Assembly (NCBI GenBank): GCA_023091735.1
Contig: JALKBU010000157.1
Location: 1 to 64,000, forward strand
Reading direction: 5' to 3'
DNA from: Trichomonas tenax
Taxonomy: Eukaryota > Parabasalia > Trichomonadida > Trichomonadidae
Length of the DNA stretch: 64,000 bases
The position numbers and the translations under genes were made by a program. Shown here one piece after another: positions 9,954-19,965 of the stretch; positions within the stretch are counted from its first letter, which is position 1; each line of letters starts with the position of its first letter. Under the pieces are notes generated by a model that searched no databases, was not told the DNA's origin, and saw nothing but the letters and a program-made list of their open reading frames with translations.

Positions 9954-10940
9954 TTATACACGTCCGGATTGTGATAGAGGTCTGCGTCCACTATTTGCAG
10001 TCCTAGAACTTCTATTTCCCATTTGTGTTGCCGCGCGAGTGCTTTGAGTTTTCATTGGTGATGGGGGTCCTTCGGGAAGATATTTCGCCTTCAAAAACTC
10101 AATATCAATTTCATCAAGACCCAAATCCACCAACACTGTATTTAGCTGCGCAAGCATGACTATCTTTGAAGCTATCAAAACTTTTCTTGTCGTCTGAGCC
10201 ATAAATCTGTTATGTGTTGCATTATATAGCTGACTCTGCAAGTTATCCTTCTGATCGATAAGTTCAGAGAGACTTGCAAGTGTTGGATTTGAGGATGGCC
10301 TGATCCTGATAGGAGAATCCTGCTTGCTGTTTTCTTTAGCGAAGTTCTGTTCTTCAAATAATCGATTAACCTCAGACCTGATTTTATTCTTTTCGCGCAG
10401 TGTTATTTGGTGATTTGCGGAAACAAGATTTGCTTCTCTCCAAGAATCTGATGTAAGAAAATTATAATATTGCATATTAAGGTCATCTATCTCTTTGCGT
10501 GATGCTTCTAAATCAGGAACTAAGCGTTCAACAGCGACATAAAGTTGAGATCTTTCTTTCTCAAGTGTTGCAATGTTGATTTGTTGTGTCTTTTGTGACG
10601 CTTCTGATATTTTCTCTTCTAGTTCATTGATTTCTTGAGTGAGTTGCGAAATTTCCTTTTTAATTCGAGAGTTTTCTTCAGTTGTTGATGATTGACTTCC
10701 AAGAGCGGAAGCAATAGCAACAGCTTGATCTTCTTTGTATGAAAGTGACTCCTGAACTTCGTTGTATTTGTTTTGGACAGCTTTGAGTTGTTTTAAGACT
10801 TTTGAATGTTCTTTTTTAACGTTATAATAATCTTGTTCTAAATGCTCAGATTCTTTAAACTCGTCACCACCGCGCCAGTAAAACTGCGGTGTTTTGTATG
10901 TTCCAGGTGGATACAAACAGCTCCCGCAGCGTCTTGTCAT
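9954..10940 (-). CDS. coiled-coil protein, unknown function
   Basis: The ATG at 10940 gives 328 residues and is supported by an Inr ending directly before it. The N-terminus has MTRRCGSCLYPPG and an aromatic stretch, then a coiled coil from about residue 40 to 240, a shorter helical segment, and a Ser/Arg-rich basic tail (SRTANSGRRPLSQSG). The combination of coiled coil and basic tail suggests a cytoskeletal or flagellar structural protein, but no family can be named. It is divergent from the acylated small protein at 11160 across a 219-bp motif-filled spacer. Confidence 0.8.
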   Translation of the reverse strand: MTRRCGSCLYPPGTYKTPQFYWRGGDEFKESEHLEQDYYNVKKEHSKVLKQLKAVQNKYNEVQESLSYKEDQAVAIASALGSQSSTTEENSRIKKEISQLTQEINELEEKISEASQKTQQINIATLEKERSQLYVAVERLVPDLEASRKEIDDLNMQYYNFLTSDSWREANLVSANHQITLREKNKIRSEVNRLFEEQNFAKENSKQDSPIRIRPSSNPTLASLSELIDQKDNLQSQLYNATHNRFMAQTTRKVLIASKIVMLAQLNTVLVDLGLDEIDIEFLKAKYLPEGPPSPMKTQSTRAATQMGNRSSRTANSGRRPLSQSGRV

Positions 10941-10953
10941 TGACCAAAAGTGA
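10941..10953 (-). promoter_or_regulatory. initiator (Inr)
   Basis: On the minus strand TCACTTTTGGTCA abuts the ATG at 10940 and matches the trichomonad Inr (TCA+1 pyrimidine-rich). Confidence 0.6.
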
Positions 10954-10982
10954 AAACAACGGTCTTTAAAAGTGACAATATT

Positions 10983-11148
10983 ACACGTCAAAAAAATGCA
11001 TGACAAAATCCTACAGAACCTCGTCAAAAATGCAAATTTACATGTCAGAATGAATTTATTTGTCATATTTAGAAAAGTAGTCAAAAATATATTGTCAAAT
11101 TTTTAATATGTGTGTCAAATTTATGTTTTACATGTCATATTTATGTCA
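10983..11148. repeat. GTCA-cored motif array in a divergent promoter
   Basis: GTCA or TGAC cores occur at 10987, 11002, 11023, 11044, 11062, 11080, 11094, 11114, 11134 and 11145, spaced mostly 14-21 bp. The fullest copies read TTTACATGTCAGA and TTTTACATGTCATA. The array fills the spacer between two divergent genes. A regulatory function is inferred from position and periodicity. Confidence 0.55.
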
Positions 11149-11158
11149 CTTTTCATTT
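11146..11158 (+). promoter_or_regulatory. initiator (Inr)
   Basis: TCACTTTTCATTT ends two bases before the ATG at 11160 and is a near-perfect trichomonad Inr. The predicted leader is about 12 nt. Confidence 0.7.
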
Positions 11159-11159
11159 A

Positions 11160-11390
11160 ATGGGTTGCATTGCTTCAATGTGCGGAGGAAAACCGCTCCT
11201 GGAAGGAGACAACGAGTATCAGTCCCTTGTTGTGTCAAAGCCGAATCCGATATACTTAGACAAAGTTAATTTTGACGATGATACTTCTTCAGATATTCCT
11301 CTTTTCCAAGTTAACGCATCAGACGAAGCGGATAATTTCTCCGGAGATAGTAATGACGATAACAACGAGTCAAACAACGAAAATGTTTAA
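11160..11390 (+). CDS. small acidic protein with N-terminal MGCxxS acylation signal
   Basis: The product is 76 residues. It begins MGCIASMC, a typical dual-acylation signal: Gly2 for N-myristoylation, Cys3 and perhaps Cys8 for palmitoylation. The rest is acidic and Asn/Ser-rich, with no predicted fold, ending in NNENV. By analogy with other MGCxxS proteins it should sit on the inner face of the plasma or vesicle membrane. The Inr 12 nt upstream sets the start. The function is unknown. Confidence 0.7.
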   Translation: MGCIASMCGGKPLLEGDNEYQSLVVSKPNPIYLDKVNFDDDTSSDIPLFQVNASDEADNFSGDSNDDNNESNNENV

Positions 11391-12058
11391 CTTTTCGTAT
11401 AATTTCATTTTTTAGTGTAGGGGTTTTCATTTCGAAGTTGTTTTAATGGCATCAAATTTAGAACTAGATCATATTAATATTATTTTTGGCTCATCAAAGT
11501 CAAATTTCGCAAAATAAATGAAAATATCGTTTTCAGAAGATGGGTTAAGGGGGCGTAGAGTTGCTTTGGCATGCCCTATAAAATGAATGAGTTACAGAAA
11601 TTTGAAAAAATAATATATTACAACGGTTTCATTTGATGCTATATAGGAATGAATTAAACATTAAATTACCATGTTATAATACAAAATAAACAAGATTTTA
11701 AAAACACACATAATATTTTATTTGATAATTTGAGTTTATTATAATTATTCACTAATATTCGAATAGACAACTTGAGAAATAATTATCTCATAAATGCTTG
11801 CTAAATATTTTCGCAATAAATTTATCACAAAAAATTATTTATCGATTTAAAGCATTAAACACAGTGGTCATCAATAAAACTCAAAAATATAACAATGTTT
11901 ATAGTATAAAGAATGATTGCATTATGTGTAATAAAATTTGAAAATATAATTCGTGAATAAATCATATTTGAATCGAAATATTTGTGACGTAGATAGATTA
12001 CATTCTCCTAGACAATGTTATAGTATTCATTATTGATAAAATCAAGAGAATATTTTTT
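11391..12058. other. AT-rich spacer, no gene seen
   Basis: No protein-like frame is visible. A small GC-richer patch (about 11538-11580) is the only compositional feature. Confidence 0.5.
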
Positions 12059-12068
12059 TCACTGTACG
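12059..12068 (+). promoter_or_regulatory. initiator (Inr)
   Basis: TCACTGTACG preceded by a T run lies 25 nt before the ATG at 12084 and fits the Inr consensus. Confidence 0.5.
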
Positions 12069-12083
12069 TTTTCTAAATAAAAA

Positions 12084-15005
12084 ATGACTGAAGAATTTCG
12101 TCTTCTCCAGAACCAACTGGAGAAGGAAATTTCTATTCAGTATTATCTTGCGACGCTATCACACCAAACCTATTCGAGGACGAAGTCTGTTATCTTGGAT
12201 AGCAACGATTTGGCCGAATTTTCTTCGACGGAAATTATCAGATTCTCAAGCATGCGTCCAAAGCAAGAAGAGATATACGCACAGCTATATACAGACATTT
12301 TGCGTGATAAAACAATGAATCAGACGTTTATTAAAACAATCAAAACAAATTATACAAGTTTTAGTCGTAGAATCGTTGATTTATCAGGTGTTCTCCTCTC
12401 GGCGATGGATTTTAAGGGTGATAAACAGAACCAACTCCCTTTTGCAGATTTATTATCAAATTATTCAACAGATAATGATGATCCATCACAGAGAGTTACG
12501 AAGCAATGGGTATATGAGGCCTATTTAGTCAATACACTCGGTCACATATTAAGATACGATTCAATCGACTCATTGAGAGAGTTATACGGATCCACTTTCG
12601 ATGTAAATCAAAAGGTTCCAAACGGTTTATTCGAATGTTTCAAGTGGCCGACTATGTCACTGATCTCAATTGCTGCAAGATATGGATCAATAAAATGCTT
12701 TAAATTTTTACTGATGAACAAAGCGGTAATGAACGAAGAGACAGCGAGCATGGCTATATCTGCAGGAAATTGGGATATGGTTAAAATTTGCGAACAAACA
12801 AAATTATCATTCGAAGACGCTTCAAGTGCCACTCAATTCCATCGCTATGACTTCATAAAGTGGTTATATAAGAAAACACATAATCATGTCATCTCTTTAA
12901 CCAATATTGAATCATTAATGAATCTTGAACGAATCAAAGACAAAGAATCGATGCTTTTCACATTAGTTAGAAATGGGATGTTCAAGTTAGCAAAGTTTTA
13001 TATCTTTAATGGTGTGAAAGTCAACATATTGAATGATGGAAAAACATTATTGCAAACTGCGCAGGAAAAGAAGAATAAAAAGTTTAAGCAGTTCCTTCTT
13101 CAGCACGGAGCACTCGATGATGGATTGGAAGATAGCGATAGCGATGATGAAAACAATGAAAATGATCATTCTTCGTTCTATTTTGATCCGAAGCTTTTAA
13201 ACGCTTATGACATCTCAGAAGTCACCGACAACCCTATATATCAGAAAGCAGCGAAGGTACAGAAGCTCACAGAGGACCTGATAAGAACAGACAACATCAC
13301 AGATCTCCCTTCCGAGAGACTTAAATGGCTTAAAACTTTTTATGGTTCTGAGTCTGCTTTCGTTCCTCATTTTAACCCAAATGATGTGCCAACGAAAGAG
13401 ACATTCAATTTAAAGGTTGAGCAAGAGTTCCGGCGTCAGGTTGCAAAGGGAATGGTAAGTGCTGAGTACAGCCAAGCTTTTTCTACATTGCCGCAAAAGA
13501 AAGAACCAGAAAAAGTTGTCGCTCAAACTAATTTCTCTGAAAAGAAGAAACAACATTACACATGGTTCCCTACTGGTGAAATCAATGCGACCAGGATGAT
13601 GATAGACACATTGCCTCACGTAAACGCATTCCAGAGACAGGAGTTACACAGAAAATTTGGTTTACAAGTCATCAACATCATTTCACAATTTGACGCAATT
13701 GGAGAGCTTTCAGATGATAAAATCACTGTTGAACAAGCGAGTTTACTCAAACAAACACTCACTGATGCACTTTCAGAGATAAAGAAAGCTCTTTTCAAAC
13801 CATATGGTAAGAAATTAAATGAAAACAGAGAACCTCTTGAAATGCTTCGAGGAAAGTCTTCCGATGACAGATCAATTAAACCACTGCGAGATAAAACCCT
13901 TGGAACAATATCAGACGAGATCTTGAAGAGTAATGGAAAGAGAGAAACATCTGGTCCTGATTTAGGAACTTTTGTTTCTAATCTCGAAGAAGTTGAGCAG
14001 TTTCCTCCAGAATATAGACCAATTTCCAACAGCCAACTCAAGAGATTCGACTACGAGTCATTCGACAAAGCAGTTGAAGCTGCAAAGAAAGATATATTGA
14101 ATAATGGAAGATACAAAAAGACAGAAAGAGTTCAAGAAACACCGAAGCAAACACGCAAAATTAAAGTTTTGTCAACACCAAGAAGACAAGGTCCTCCAAA
14201 GGCAACAGAGAATCTCGAGTTCAAGCCGAAGAAGAAACCAGAGCCAGCGAAGGATGAACCACGTAAACCAGTCACAATCGATAAATTCATGTCTCCGGAA
14301 GTTAAGTTCTTCGTTGCTGCAAAGGAAGGTATCAGAGTCGAAGAAAGACCTGAACCAGATGTCAGTTACCTGGAGAAGATGTTCACAACGCGGCCTCCTG
14401 ATGAAGTATTTCAAGTTACAGCACCAATGGAAATAATTCAACTTCCAAAGTTCGAAAAACATAAACCAGAGGTCCAAAAAGGTAATTACTACCTCAGACC
14501 AAACGAGAAACAGATATCTGAGCTCTTAGATACTTCTAATTTGTTTGTGGACGAAGAAAAACCAGAGGAGCATGATCAGCTCAATGAGCTTTGGGAGGTT
14601 TTATCATTGCATCCAGATTCGAGATTGCTGATGGCAAGCAGGCTCTGCCAGATCATTGTCAACGACAGCACGAATGATTACCACTTCAAGACAATCAAGG
14701 AGACAACAAGGCTGCTTGTGCAGTACAAGAAAATCTACAAGAAGATCAAAGAAATGCTCATTTATGATCCGGCGACGAAATCTGCTGCTGGAATGGAATT
14801 ATTATTGAAACTCACAAAGGAATTATTAGTAGTAATTGGATCACTCATCCACAGCGATAGAGAACTCACTCATGTTCTTGGTTCTCCATTGATAACATCA
14901 AAAGGTTTCAAGATACCGGAATATCTGCAGCATAACAACACAAAGCTAAAGAAACTCGCAATGCTTGCAGATATCGATATCGGCAACTTAGGTCAATCAG
15001 ATTGA
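12084..15005 (+). CDS. large ankyrin-repeat protein
   Basis: The protein is 973 residues. Residues 1-180 form a helical region typical of trichomonad ankyrin proteins with an N-terminal DUF3447-like segment. Residues 185-345 carry degenerate ankyrin units (SIAARYGSIKCFKFLL, LLQTAQEKKNKKFKQFLLQHGA). An acidic stretch follows, then a long Lys/Pro-rich, probably disordered middle (about 560-760), and a helical C-terminal domain (about 820-960). The function is unknown; ankyrin proteins of this kind are presumably scaffolds. The gene is intact, unlike the three ankyrin remnants in the window. Confidence 0.85.
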   Translation: MTEEFRLLQNQLEKEISIQYYLATLSHQTYSRTKSVILDSNDLAEFSSTEIIRFSSMRPKQEEIYAQLYTDILRDKTMNQTFIKTIKTNYTSFSRRIVDLSGVLLSAMDFKGDKQNQLPFADLLSNYSTDNDDPSQRVTKQWVYEAYLVNTLGHILRYDSIDSLRELYGSTFDVNQKVPNGLFECFKWPTMSLISIAARYGSIKCFKFLLMNKAVMNEETASMAISAGNWDMVKICEQTKLSFEDASSATQFHRYDFIKWLYKKTHNHVISLTNIESLMNLERIKDKESMLFTLVRNGMFKLAKFYIFNGVKVNILNDGKTLLQTAQEKKNKKFKQFLLQHGALDDGLEDSDSDDENNENDHSSFYFDPKLLNAYDISEVTDNPIYQKAAKVQKLTEDLIRTDNITDLPSERLKWLKTFYGSESAFVPHFNPNDVPTKETFNLKVEQEFRRQVAKGMVSAEYSQAFSTLPQKKEPEKVVAQTNFSEKKKQHYTWFPTGEINATRMMIDTLPHVNAFQRQELHRKFGLQVINIISQFDAIGELSDDKITVEQASLLKQTLTDALSEIKKALFKPYGKKLNENREPLEMLRGKSSDDRSIKPLRDKTLGTISDEILKSNGKRETSGPDLGTFVSNLEEVEQFPPEYRPISNSQLKRFDYESFDKAVEAAKKDILNNGRYKKTERVQETPKQTRKIKVLSTPRRQGPPKATENLEFKPKKKPEPAKDEPRKPVTIDKFMSPEVKFFVAAKEGIRVEERPEPDVSYLEKMFTTRPPDEVFQVTAPMEIIQLPKFEKHKPEVQKGNYYLRPNEKQISELLDTSNLFVDEEKPEEHDQLNELWEVLSLHPDSRLLMASRLCQIIVNDSTNDYHFKTIKETTRLLVQYKKIYKKIKEMLIYDPATKSAAGMELLLKLTKELLVVIGSLIHSDRELTHVLGSPLITSKGFKIPEYLQHNNTKLKKLAMLADIDIGNLGQSD

Positions 15006-15730
15006 CCAAATCTTATATATTTGTTTGTATTTTATAAATCTATGGTATTTAAATCACTTCAACATTATAGAAGAAAATGGAATGAGTTAAAACTTAACGA
15101 TTGAAAATACAGTCAGCAATCCACAATGTGTGAAAAACTGCTTCATTGATTGTGAATTCTTGAACAGAAACTCACATTCTTTTGCTTAGCAGAAGGTATC
15201 ATAGAAACAATATTTTCTTTGTTAAAATGTGAAACAACTTTTTACTGAAACTTAATAATGAGTATTATAGTGTCAAATGCTGAGTATAATTTTCTGCTAT
15301 CAAATGAATCAACAAATATTGTTACAGTTAATATTAGAATGCACCTGAACAATAAGGTTCTTTTATAGAAAATTTTTATATTTTTCTTGAAAATTTCAAA
15401 AAATCAAGAATTTTAAACATTTACGAAAAGTTCTTTATTACAGATATGATTGATAATACCTAAATGATATATTATATGTCAAAGGAAATGATAAAACTTC
15501 TTTTTCTTTTCTTACTTTTACCAATAACCTTAGGGAAATTGAGAGGTGTCAAATTGGTCGGGGTGCAGCCTTAATAATGAATAAACAAATGAACTAGGAA
15601 TTGCATTGCTACTTAGCAAATTTAGAAGTCGAAACTATTATATTCATTATTATTACTTAGCGGCGGATGATGATTTTCAAAAAAATTGAAAAAAAAAAAT
15701 AACTTTTTTACCGCATCCATGATTCACAGA
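15006..15730. other. spacer, no gene seen
   Basis: AT-rich sequence between two convergent units. Apart from a GC-richer patch at about 15535-15575 nothing stands out. Confidence 0.5.
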
Positions 15731-16417
15731 TCATGGTTTTACTTGTTCATCCTTTTCTTTATCACTGCCTTTGCGTTCTTGGCCTGGTTCAGTGATCAGG
15801 ATATATCCTACGAAACATCCAGCGAATGCAATTATGGCAAATATTATGGATGTCACCATAAATCCGATTTTTGGAGCATTATGGGGAAAGTAAACAAAAC
15901 AATGCTGTTGAAGGACTGATTGCACATCGTGATGATAGAGTTGCCATTGGATCTGAGCTGTGGTGGGAATAACTCCAGAATAATGTACCATGGAACTGGC
16001 CCAAGTGCGAGACCGAAAAACATCATATAGAGGCAAATATTGATCAGAGATATCCATCCCGGCCATTTATACTTGTAGTTCATGGCAAATATAAACAGAT
16101 TAGTAGCGCATCCGAAACATGATATAGCAAACATCGGTCTTCTGCCCATCTTATCGATGAATGGACTGCCAATTAGCACACCTATTTGAATGAACACGAT
16201 TGAGATTGCAGAAGCTATTCCAGACTCCATTGGAACACCGGCATCAGATAAGCTTTCGTCTAGATTAGTTAGGATTGCGTTAATTCCAGAAACTTGCTGC
16301 ACAAAACTCAATGCAATGCCAACACCAAGTTTCACGAGATATGTTTTCTGGCAAAGTGGAATCTTTTCGGGTTCTTCTTTGTTTTGATCATCCTTTTTCC
16401 TATTAGGCGATGTTCAT
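15731..16417 (-). pseudogene. truncated MFS sugar transporter (GLUT/SLC2 type)
   Basis: Only the C-terminal half of a 12-TM sugar transporter is present. The minus strand reads a cytosolic loop, then QQVSGINA (TM7), DKMGRRP (the D-R/K-x-G-R-R loop), GPVPWYIILELFP (the TM10 signature), and TM11-12 with a Lys/Glu tail. A stop precedes the frame near 16418, so the first six TMs are absent. A one-base loss in an A run near 15866 shifts the frame between TM11 and TM12. The family is certain from the motifs; the substrate (hexose) is inferred. Confidence 0.85.
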
Positions 16418-16822
16418 GGACAGAACCAAATCAGGCGCAGCTAAGGAAAACTAAATGTTCATAATTCTCGGGAAATATTTTTCTAACCATAAATTTTTCC
16501 TTGAGATAAATCTGTTGGAAACTAAACTATTTTAAAATAAATTAAGGTTGCTAAAATATTTTTTGACATGTAAATTTATTTACAAAGGTACCAGTAAACT
16601 CACTTTTTAAATTGGAAAATGAATTATTCATTGTCATTTAAAATACACTCAATACATAGCATACAGAGTTGTTGAGCAGCAAAATTATCCAAAATTAATA
16701 CAATTTGCAATTTCTTGTGAAATATTTCACTAATGACTGCGTTTCAAGCGTCGGCAGTGCCCGCGCTGTCGCGTAGACTGAATATCGCGTGTGATCACTA
16801 ATGACCATTTTTTTTAGGTCAG
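16418..16822. other. promoter-side spacer with a GC island
   Basis: Mostly AT-rich, with a TTTTTGACATGTAAA element near 16562. A 60-bp GC-rich block at 16741-16795 (GCGTCGGCAGTGCC...GCTGTCGCG) stands out just upstream of the MMS19-like gene and could hold a Myb-type (M3-like) or other promoter element. Confidence 0.4.
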
Positions 16823-19339
16823 ATGAAAGCTTTACTCAAGAACTTAACATTGAACTTCAACAATGAAACAGGACGTGCCAATATACTCAGCAGCATCATT
16901 ATTGACATTGACAACGACGAAAAACTCCAAAATACGATTGGAGAAATATTACCATTCGTCACAGACAACGATAGACAGCTCAGAACCGCATCAATGATTG
17001 CGCTTGAGCATATCAACAACAATTTCGATGTCAAAGCGGTGAAAATAGCGATTCTCGAAATGGCTACAACAAAGCTTACAGATTCAGCGACACTTTTCAC
17101 TGCGTGCAAGATCGTTAAAGCGAACTTATCATATGCAAGTGATGAATACATCACAACTGTTTTTCAATCTTTGCTTTCTGTCGATTTGCGCTCAAACTTG
17201 CTTGCTCACCGTCTCGAAGCTTACTCTCTCCTTGAAATGCTTGTTACTAACACTGCTCTCAAAATTGAACCATCACAAGAAAACATTGACAAATTCCGCA
17301 GATTCTGCGGTTATGAACAGGATCCAAAGTGCTTAAATTACATTTTCAAGCTCTTCCCGATCTTCTCACAGCGTGTTCTTCCACTTATCAATGATCAGAT
17401 GAGAGCTCAACTTTATGACGTTATTTCGGTCTTTTATCCAATCACAGCACGTCCAGAGCTCTCCAAAGACCTCTGCGACACACTCACTTTGTTGCCAGAG
17501 TACATAGTTGACCTTTGTCAGCTTGTTTCAACAAAATTAACAAACGCACTCGCAGACACACGCAGCGCTGTTTTCGAGAGCCTTCCACATCTCCTCATTC
17601 GTGAAGCCCCAGAACAGTGCGTTGCTGACATTGTTGTTTCATTCGCGAAGTCCCTTAGTGACTATTTCGTCAATGGATCGACAGATGCATCCCAGGAAGT
17701 TGTTGATATGGCTGTTAAGAGTGTTACACACTTCGTTGAGATCTCCACAGCAAGCCATCAGTTACTCTATCAGAGCGCTATGTCCAACTGGATCCCAACA
17801 ATCATCAACAGCACAGAGTCCTCAACAATCAGAGCTTACTCCATCGTTGCATGGTCACTTGACACTGTTTTGCACTTCTCTCCAGTTGCTTTGATTCCTC
17901 TCTCTGTAACTGCCGAAAACGCCTTGACAGCCAAGGAAGAGCCACGCATACAAGCTATTCTTGCCAGCATGGTTGAGTTCATGAAGTTCCACCCACGCGT
18001 TGACAGGGAACTCACAGATATTTCTGGCATTTTCAGAGTTGCTGTTGCAGTTCTCAAAGGTGATTTCCCACAGAACTGTGTTGTCTCTGCTCTCGTTGTC
18101 TTGAGAGAGATCTCCTCCAAGTCAAACTTCCCCGATAGCCCAGGAATTGTTTCTTTCATCCTCAAGTATGCACGCGTTCAGGCTTTCGCTGCTCAGCTCT
18201 TCTGCACACTCGCCGACAGGCAGCCGCACTACAAGAATGCTTTGATTGAAGAACTTATCAATAAGCTCACAGCAGCGATCCAGGGCAACCAGAACGAGAT
18301 TGTTGGTGAGAATCTTCCATTCGAAAAAATATCTGAAGTTGTCACTTTCTCAGCCAGATTATGCGTTTCTCCATTCTTCGCACGCTATTTGCTTCCAGCG
18401 ATCGCAAGAGGCGGCTTCACAAAGGAGCTCCTGAAGTGCATTCTCCCGCTTGATCAACTCAATGCTGAGACATGTGATTCTATTTTGGAAGCAGTCAACG
18501 CTCTCGAGAATCCAAACAAGAACGTTGTTTTGAGTGTTGCCATTCGTGCTCCAAATGGCTTCCTTCTCAATGCAATGCTTAAGTACGCAAAGATCTCAGA
18601 CTTGCTGTTGTTCGCCGCCCGCCCAAGCGAAGTCCCGAATACTCCACCATCATTGAACAGTGACTTGGCTAAGTTCGCTTATGGTGCTAAAACATCTAAC
18701 TACTGTGCTGGATTCCATCCACCAGCTGCTTCTCTCGCATTTAGAAACGAGATCACACCAGAATTCCGTGCAGAGGACATCCCAACACTTCTCGAAATGG
18801 AGAATTTCTTTGATGGCGCAATCGGTAGTGGATTCAACAAGTTCGCTTTGTTGGAGGAGAGATTCTTGTACAATGATGACTACAAGATCTCATTGTGGAA
18901 GCCATTCTATAAGTCTCTTAACCACAAACCAGGCATTCTTTGCAAGTTGTGCTTGCTCTGCCCACCAGACTTCTTCCAGTCAATGCTCTCTGAGTTCATC
19001 TTGCTTCTTCCGGCCTTCATTGAGAACGACACAAAGGGAGGTCTTGATTTGACAATCTTCGCTCTCATGTCAATCTCCAAGCGTGATCAGATCGCAATGA
19101 TTTCAACAATGGCTCCACTTGTTACGGCTGTTTGCAACGTTCTTGCTCATGGAGATGCATACGAGCGCCTTGATGCTTGCAGAGTTCTCCGCGCTCTCAC
19201 AGCACAGCTCCCAACAGACGCGTGCCAGCCACATAAGAGGATGATCATGAAGACACTTGGTATCGCCTTAGACGATGACAAGAGAGAGGTAAGAAATGAG
19301 GCAGCAAACGCAAGAGTTGCTTGGCTCAAGATAGAATAG
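16823..19339 (+). CDS. MMS19: MMS19-like HEAT-repeat protein (cytosolic Fe-S targeting)
   Basis: The protein is 838 residues, helical throughout, with HEAT-type repeats. The C-terminus (PHKRMIMKTLGIALDDDKRE, then VRNEAANARVAWL) matches the conserved end of MMS19. MMS19 works in the CIA targeting complex, which hands Fe-S clusters to nuclear DNA-repair and replication proteins. Trichomonads need such a system because their Fe-S clusters are made in hydrogenosomes. The family is usually about 1,000 residues, so this copy is compact. TCACTAATGACC upstream may serve as initiator. Other HEAT proteins cannot be excluded without a profile search. Confidence 0.75.
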   Translation: MKALLKNLTLNFNNETGRANILSSIIIDIDNDEKLQNTIGEILPFVTDNDRQLRTASMIALEHINNNFDVKAVKIAILEMATTKLTDSATLFTACKIVKANLSYASDEYITTVFQSLLSVDLRSNLLAHRLEAYSLLEMLVTNTALKIEPSQENIDKFRRFCGYEQDPKCLNYIFKLFPIFSQRVLPLINDQMRAQLYDVISVFYPITARPELSKDLCDTLTLLPEYIVDLCQLVSTKLTNALADTRSAVFESLPHLLIREAPEQCVADIVVSFAKSLSDYFVNGSTDASQEVVDMAVKSVTHFVEISTASHQLLYQSAMSNWIPTIINSTESSTIRAYSIVAWSLDTVLHFSPVALIPLSVTAENALTAKEEPRIQAILASMVEFMKFHPRVDRELTDISGIFRVAVAVLKGDFPQNCVVSALVVLREISSKSNFPDSPGIVSFILKYARVQAFAAQLFCTLADRQPHYKNALIEELINKLTAAIQGNQNEIVGENLPFEKISEVVTFSARLCVSPFFARYLLPAIARGGFTKELLKCILPLDQLNAETCDSILEAVNALENPNKNVVLSVAIRAPNGFLLNAMLKYAKISDLLLFAARPSEVPNTPPSLNSDLAKFAYGAKTSNYCAGFHPPAASLAFRNEITPEFRAEDIPTLLEMENFFDGAIGSGFNKFALLEERFLYNDDYKISLWKPFYKSLNHKPGILCKLCLLCPPDFFQSMLSEFILLLPAFIENDTKGGLDLTIFALMSISKRDQIAMISTMAPLVTAVCNVLAHGDAYERLDACRVLRALTAQLPTDACQPHKRMIMKTLGIALDDDKREVRNEAANARVAWLKIE

Positions 19340-19588
19340 AGTAATTTTTATTAAAACAAATTGATGTGTAGATCAAATCATGATTTTTTTTTTAATTATA
19401 ATTTAAGATATGGATTGATTTTTTATAAAAAAAAATAGATAATTTATAACGCAGCTATAGATTTGAGATAAGAAATATAGTTCGATTCATTAATATGTAA
19501 ATTCGATTTTAATAATATACAAACAATTAAAGAAAAATTAATAGTAAAATGACAACATGGGTTCAAAGATATCTACGGTATGATGATT

Positions 19589-19954
19589 TCAGTAAATTCC
19601 GTACATTGAAAATTTGACTGTTGGTAAAAGCTGTTCTTCGAGCGTATCCAAGTAATCATTATCCTTTTTGATTAGTGAAACCGCATTGATTTTCTTTATA
19701 AACGTATTTCTATCATTTTGATTATCGAAAATAAGAATAAATTCTTGTATAGGCGTTAGCACATATATAGAATTAGGCGTTGGGCCATTTGTAGCGCATG
19801 TTTTCTTGCAATCATATTCGAATTTCCAAGTTTTTGATGTTTCGGACTCATACAAGTAAAGAAATGCGTCGTCATCCTTTTTGATCGCATCGGCATAAAA
19901 ATCCGCTGTTTTTCCTTTCTCTAACTTGATAACATGAACGCGCGTTTTTTCCAT
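19589..19954 (-). CDS. small PH-like protein
   Basis: The product is 121 residues: seven predicted strands and a C-terminal helix (IYVLTPIQEFILIFDNQNDR, then FIKKINAV), as in pleckstrin-homology domains. A short tail follows. An Inr lies directly before the ATG. A single PH domain suggests membrane or phosphoinositide binding, but no binding motif is visible. The gene is convergent with MMS19. Confidence 0.6.
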   Translation of the reverse strand: MEKTRVHVIKLEKGKTADFYADAIKKDDDAFLYLYESETSKTWKFEYDCKKTCATNGPTPNSIYVLTPIQEFILIFDNQNDRNTFIKKINAVSLIKKDNDYLDTLEEQLLPTVKFSMYGIY

Positions 19955-19965
19955 TTTTGGTGTGA
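19955..19965 (-). promoter_or_regulatory. initiator (Inr)
   Basis: On the minus strand TCACACCAAAA abuts the ATG at 19954. Confidence 0.55.
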
